Shown here in pieces: positions 59,816 to 64,000 of a stretch of 64,000 nt of DNA; position 1 is the stretch's first letter; each line of letters begins with the position of its first letter. A program made the translations under genes and the position numbers. Under the pieces are notes generated by a model. The model was not told the DNA's origin. It saw only the letters and a list, made by a program, of their open reading frames with translations, and did not search any database. The stretch is from Rhytidiadelphus loreus. Lineage: Eukaryota; Streptophyta; Bryopsida; Hypnales; Hylocomiaceae. The DNA is taken from contig OX344762.1 of assembly GCA_947034895.1 (NCBI GenBank), forward strand, positions 10,483,501 through 10,547,500, given 5' to 3'.

Positions 59816-61015
59816 ATATATTATTCATGTGTGTGTATATAAATAAACTAAGTGATAAAACTTTTACTCTGTTATTTTTGGATGTAGAGCCTAAAATTAG
59901 TTTACAACTCATATCTAGAACAAGTAGATTCTATTATTCCATACGTGTTCTCTAAAAATCCAAGTGTAAAAAATTGAAGATCCTAACCTCTAATAATTGC
60001 AAGAAAATTTATTTTGAAGACAATTGTGGTTCCCATTGTTTAGGTGCAAAGATGCATTATGTAAATGTGTTCAATAAGATAATAATTTTTTTTGCCTTTT
60101 TCATAAACCAAAATTACTTTTTCACTTGAATTATTTATTTATCTATATAATAATTATTTATTTGTTTCATTTGTGCTTAGAGGGTGGGTGGGGGAGGGAG
60201 GGTAGAAATATTGGCAGGGGTATTGAAGATGTGGCCAACATGTGATGGCAGGGTTTGGTGTCATTGAAGGTGACCCCTCCTCCACTACCCCCGGGTCCAC
60301 GTAGTTAGAGTTCTCCACTAGAAGTTCTTCGTAACTTACAGTTCCTAATGATTGGAACATACCGGGAACATATTGGGAACATATCGGGAATAGACCCCAA
60401 CCCTTTTCCCATGCCATGCCCGAAACCATAATCCATAATTTCTTCACATTTTGTTTCTAAATTCCATAAGAAATAGAGTTTTTGTTTTCTTCCAAATTTT
60501 CTTTTTGGAGATTGTAAAGGCACACTATATCTTTCAATCCACCATTTGGATTTTTGAGTTTCAAAATTATGTGGTGGAGAACTTGCTCGAAAATTTATGT
60601 GAGGCATTGTGAACTTTCCGACATTGTTGCATTGCAAGATTTATTTGGATGTGTTTCATGTCTTTTTTTTCCTTGAAATTTTTTCGAGACATGCCTAACA
60701 TGATTTAGAATATGATAAAATTTTAAATTCAGCACCCATAGTGGAAAAAGTTACCACAATCAATGGTCAAAGGCAGCTGAAGTTGTCGGGCACAGTGAAA
60801 AAAAAAAAAACTTTCACTTCAAATGCCTATATCTTTCAATCCGTACGGTCAAATGTGACAAATTTTTTATCACTTCTTCTTCTACAAGTTTAGTAAAAGA
60901 TCCTACGATTAGATTTGTAAAAATAACATTTTGTTGAAAAATTTGATGAACGCAGCAGTAGGGGCAGTTTTCAGTGGCTTTTGACAGAAAATGGTCTTGG
61001 TCCTTTAGGGGTTAA

Positions 61016-61645
61016 TGGACCATGGTAATATATCCACATTAATAGGTTCATGGCAATAGTTACTAAAATTTACCAAAAATAATAATCTTTGACCAAAAAT
61101 TTTAGATGGAATCTATAAAAAAATTATATACTCACAAACTCACACTCACACACTCATAAAATAGCAATTGTCGTTGTTGAAGTAAGCAAAGATCCCTCCT
61201 GGCCTTCATTTGGATGTTCTATGCTCTTGAAACTTTGGTCATCACCTCAAATTCATAAAAACTCATCAATAATCTTTGGGATTGTCCGTTTGAGACCTTT
61301 TTGATGTTGGAATGTCTTTAAACTTGACATGGCACTTCAATTATGCTACTAAAAATTCTATCCTAATTTTTGTTGGAGTTTTATTGCAATATGGGTAATT
61401 TTAAAAAAATTACCAAAGCTAATTATAGCAATTGACTTCCAAAAAAAACTAATTTATACATTCCAAAAAAATACAAAACTTTGCATGTGACCTCTATAGG
61501 GACCTATACACTAGTAAGTGCAAACTCCAAAATTTTCTATAAGAAGGTTTGTCTGTTGTTACCTTTTATTATATTAGGTGAACTAGAAATCTTTTGACTA
61601 GTGTGGAATCTTGACACTATTGGACTAGTCAAATGTTTTTAGTCT
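61016..61645. other. AT-rich spacer
   Basis: No feature recognised. Confidence 0.5.
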
Positions 61646-61900
61646 TAAGCCCTAAAGGACCAAACACTGTTTTTTGGCAACATAGCCTAGGCAACCCTCC
61701 AACTATTGAAAATTACATATCATGCAATAGCTTTTTAACCATGTAGTCAAAAGTTATGAAAATTGTTATGTCTTAAAGCTACTCCTTGGATACACATTGT
61801 GTGAAATTTTCTAAGGAAAAAAATAAAAAATCTACTCGTAGTGACCTATCCAAAATTGCTATGTTGCCAAAAAAGAATGTTTTGGTCCTTTTGAGGTTAA
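61646..61900. mobile_element. 255-bp TTAA-flanked MITE, family B
   Basis: TTAA at both ends, with terminal GCCCTAAAGGACCAAAC and inverted CCTCAAAAGGACCAAAAC, diverged forms of the 58392-61015 ends. Non-coding. Confidence 0.65.
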
Positions 61901-63590
61901 AATGTTTCTTTTGGTCTTTGGTTGCACATCTCTTCATATTTTCTTGAGTTTAGGCTCTATTAGGCTAATTTTTTATTTTTTATCTTTCCTCCAAATGGCT
62001 AGTTATTCAAATTTAATTTAATGCAAGGGCAAAGAATGAGCTTTTTTAACCCTAAAGAGGAATTTATATGATATGGAATACAAAAATTCTTATCTTAGCT
62101 TGGTTTTTACTCATGCATTATAAATTTGGGCTTGGTTGCAATCTAAAAAGGTTAATTTTCAATTGATCTTTTAATTTGTATTATTGCAAACTAGTCCTAT
62201 GTTTTATTTAAAACATCAAATTTATCTAAAATTGATAGACTGGAGTGTTTTAGGCACCCTAAGCTTGTAAAGACAAAACACTGCATTAGTAATTAATTTA
62301 ACATTTGTTGACTAATACCTTCTTTACAAATTTTTGTCTTTAAAATTTAATAATATCGTGCTAGAAAAACAAAACAAACTATAAGTCCAAAGTGACAACT
62401 AAGGGTCTCCCACCATCTAGTTGCTCCTTCCACTGGCCCTAGTCAAAAGTCAAGGTTGATTGCCTTGTATGCCTTGTCCTATGATGTGAAAATTCTCCAA
62501 GATTGAAATAACATTTGAATCACAAACTCAATCATCATAAAGATGATATTCTCACATAGTCCTTAGAAAATTTTCTCTCCTAAAAAATTACAAGAAATTG
62601 AGTCAAAAAACTCATTAATATCAACCTACCCGAATTTCATTTTGTCTCCTAAGGGAATACTCGTCTTTTAGTGGTGAAGGAAGAGCATCAAGTCAATGAT
62701 TTCAATAGTTTGTAATACTAAACTATAATCCAAAGGGATCACAATGTGTGACAGATAAAAGAATTCACCCCCTGGAATTCAAAAATGTCATCACTTCAAC
62801 TCTAGATGAAAATTAAAAACTAGTTTTTGATAGGGTGTTTACAAAAGAGATAAGTCATAGTTGGCCCAACAAATATTTTCACTATTTTTCATTTACATGT
62901 GCTCATGAGTGATTGAAGCTATTCTATAGAAGTATTTATAGTCTCTATTTTGTTCAACATGACCTTGTGTTGTGGTAGTATCCCATGCAAAAGAATATTC
63001 TTCATAAAGACATTTTTGTAGACTCCTACAACACCTTTTCTTAGGCTCACTAAGGTAGCTTTAGGCATGTTACTTGTCTTCAAAACTCAATGTGAAAATT
63101 GTCTCCTTTACATGTAGGCTAAAGTTTAGCATTGCTATATAAAACAAATCTTCACTCACTCACTAAAAAATTAGTAGGTAGTTTGCTCTTAAAGTATCTC
63201 TTTAAGCCTACCAAACTCATCAATAACAATGACATACAATAATAGATATTCAAGGAACATGTCAATCAATCCTAGATAGGGGATACATAGTTGCTTTGAG
63301 AGCACACTATCATAAATGTAAAAGCCCCCACCATGAGTTTGTTCAAAATGCAAGGCTTTATAACTTACTAAGGTAGTCCAACCCATCTCTTCCAACTACC
63401 CAATTCCATCATCCTACTTTTGGTCTCCATTCCATCACAAAACTCATCCAAATCCAATCATTTTTCCAAACAAAATCATTGCATTAATATAAACAACTGA
63501 AGGGGTAGTAACGTATCAATCCTTTACCAGTGAATACTATAGTGCCATTACATACATGAAAAGGTGATTATGGGTTGCCTTTATGCGACA
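61901..63590. other. AT-rich spacer with repeat fragments
   Basis: Contains an isolated family C end near 63176. A TTAACCCTAAAG at about 62047 could be a lone family A/B end. No gene recognised; the minus-strand frame at 63189-63395 has no known domain. Confidence 0.45.
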
Positions 63591-63819
63591 TTAATCCTTA
63601 AACGACGAGTTGGTCACCGTGGAAATCACTTGTTTTGGAACCGTGTGAATTGTTGGCTCAAAAAAATGCAAAAGCAGTAATTGGAAGTCAAACTACTGTA
63701 GAAGACATTCCCTTTTCACACAAAACTTGGAGGATGAATAGTTGCACTTCTATCATGTATGGAGAGATTCTTTGTCATTTATCGGTTGAAAAACATCCTC
63801 CACGTTGTTTATGGGTTAA
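63591..63819. mobile_element. TTAA-flanked MITE, family A copy 4
   Basis: TTAA at 63591 and 63816; ends TCCTTAAAC and (inverted) CCCATAAAC. The interior GTCACCGTGGAAATCA, GTGTGAATTGTTGGCT and GGAAGTCAAACTACTGTAGA match copy 2 in reverse complement. Confidence 0.7.
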
Positions 63820-64000
63820 TGACTCCTTTTCCTATGGGCATGTCGAAGCAAAAATTAACAACCCCAATTGGATTGTCAATTTCATTGTAGTATAGTAGCA
63901 AAGGTTCGTTCACATGGAATTTTGCCATAGATTAGGAAAGATTATGAATAAAATACAAATTATATAAACCAATCACACAATAAGTCAAGATAGCCAATAA

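Larger units (their letters stand above)
58392..61015. mobile_element. 2.6-kb TTAA-flanked element, family B (piggyBac-type signature)
   Basis: TTAA at 58392-58395 and 61012-61015 with perfect 15-bp inverted ends CCCCTAAAGGACCAA. The same ends occur at 61646-61900 on a 255-bp element. The interior has no transposase. It includes the GA-rich tract, duplicated segments and the 21-bp satellite, so it may be a small element expanded by internal repeat growth. Confidence 0.7.

Overview
This window is nuclear DNA of a land plant. AT-rich spacers full of small DNA transposons separate GC-richer gene islands, and the genes have GT-AG spliceosomal introns. A plant-type profilin, a Bruno/CELF-like RNA-binding protein, a plant-type prolyl 4-hydroxylase and an H1-derived, arginine-rich protamine-like gene point to a plant with swimming sperm. 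A bryophyte (liverwort or moss) is my best guess; the species cannot be named from the sequence.

Layout. 0.5-1.4 kb: a two-exon gene for a linker-histone/protamine-like basic protein. 3.5-5.6 kb: an importin-beta pseudogene broken by stops, frameshifts and repeat insertions. 5.6-9.8 kb: AT-rich DNA with MITEs. 10-12.1 kb: an intact three-exon profilin. 12.1-17.2 kb: AT-rich DNA with no gene I recognise. 17.24-18.07 kb: an 84-bp minisatellite. 18.17-26.70 kb and 38.53-47.08 kb: the two arms of a large inverted repeat, each carrying a complete nine-exon CELF-type gene. The 11.8-kb spacer between the arms holds an intronless mitochondrial-type SDR gene (27.8-28.7 kb), two PIF/Harbinger MITEs, a CACTA foldback, a degraded gene resembling HUH/CRESS Rep endonucleases (32.9-34.2 kb) and a 1.2-kb CACTA element. 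47.2-50 kb: TTAA-flanked MITEs and tandem repeats. 50.8-54.1 kb: an intact seven-exon prolyl 4-hydroxylase. 55-64 kb: repeats only, including a 2.6-kb TTAA-flanked element that contains a GA-rich tract and a 21-bp satellite.

The main structural result is the inverted repeat. Its inner 7.87 kb look identical between arms, introns and homopolymers included, apart from one 7-bp repeat-number difference. The outer ~0.66 kb (promoter and upstream leader) are clearly diverged. The two genes therefore encode the same 414-residue protein behind different promoters. An old duplication whose inner part was recently homogenised by arm-to-arm gene conversion would explain this; an assembly artefact must be excluded.

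The genes do not form a pathway: cytoskeleton (profilin), RNA regulation (CELF), secretory-pathway hydroxylation (P4H), mitochondrial SDR and sperm chromatin. The most novel-looking items are the palindrome with its sharp conversion edge, the H1-derived sperm protein with an RS region and hydrophobic tail, the Rep-like remnant, and piggyBac-style TTAA elements in a plant genome.
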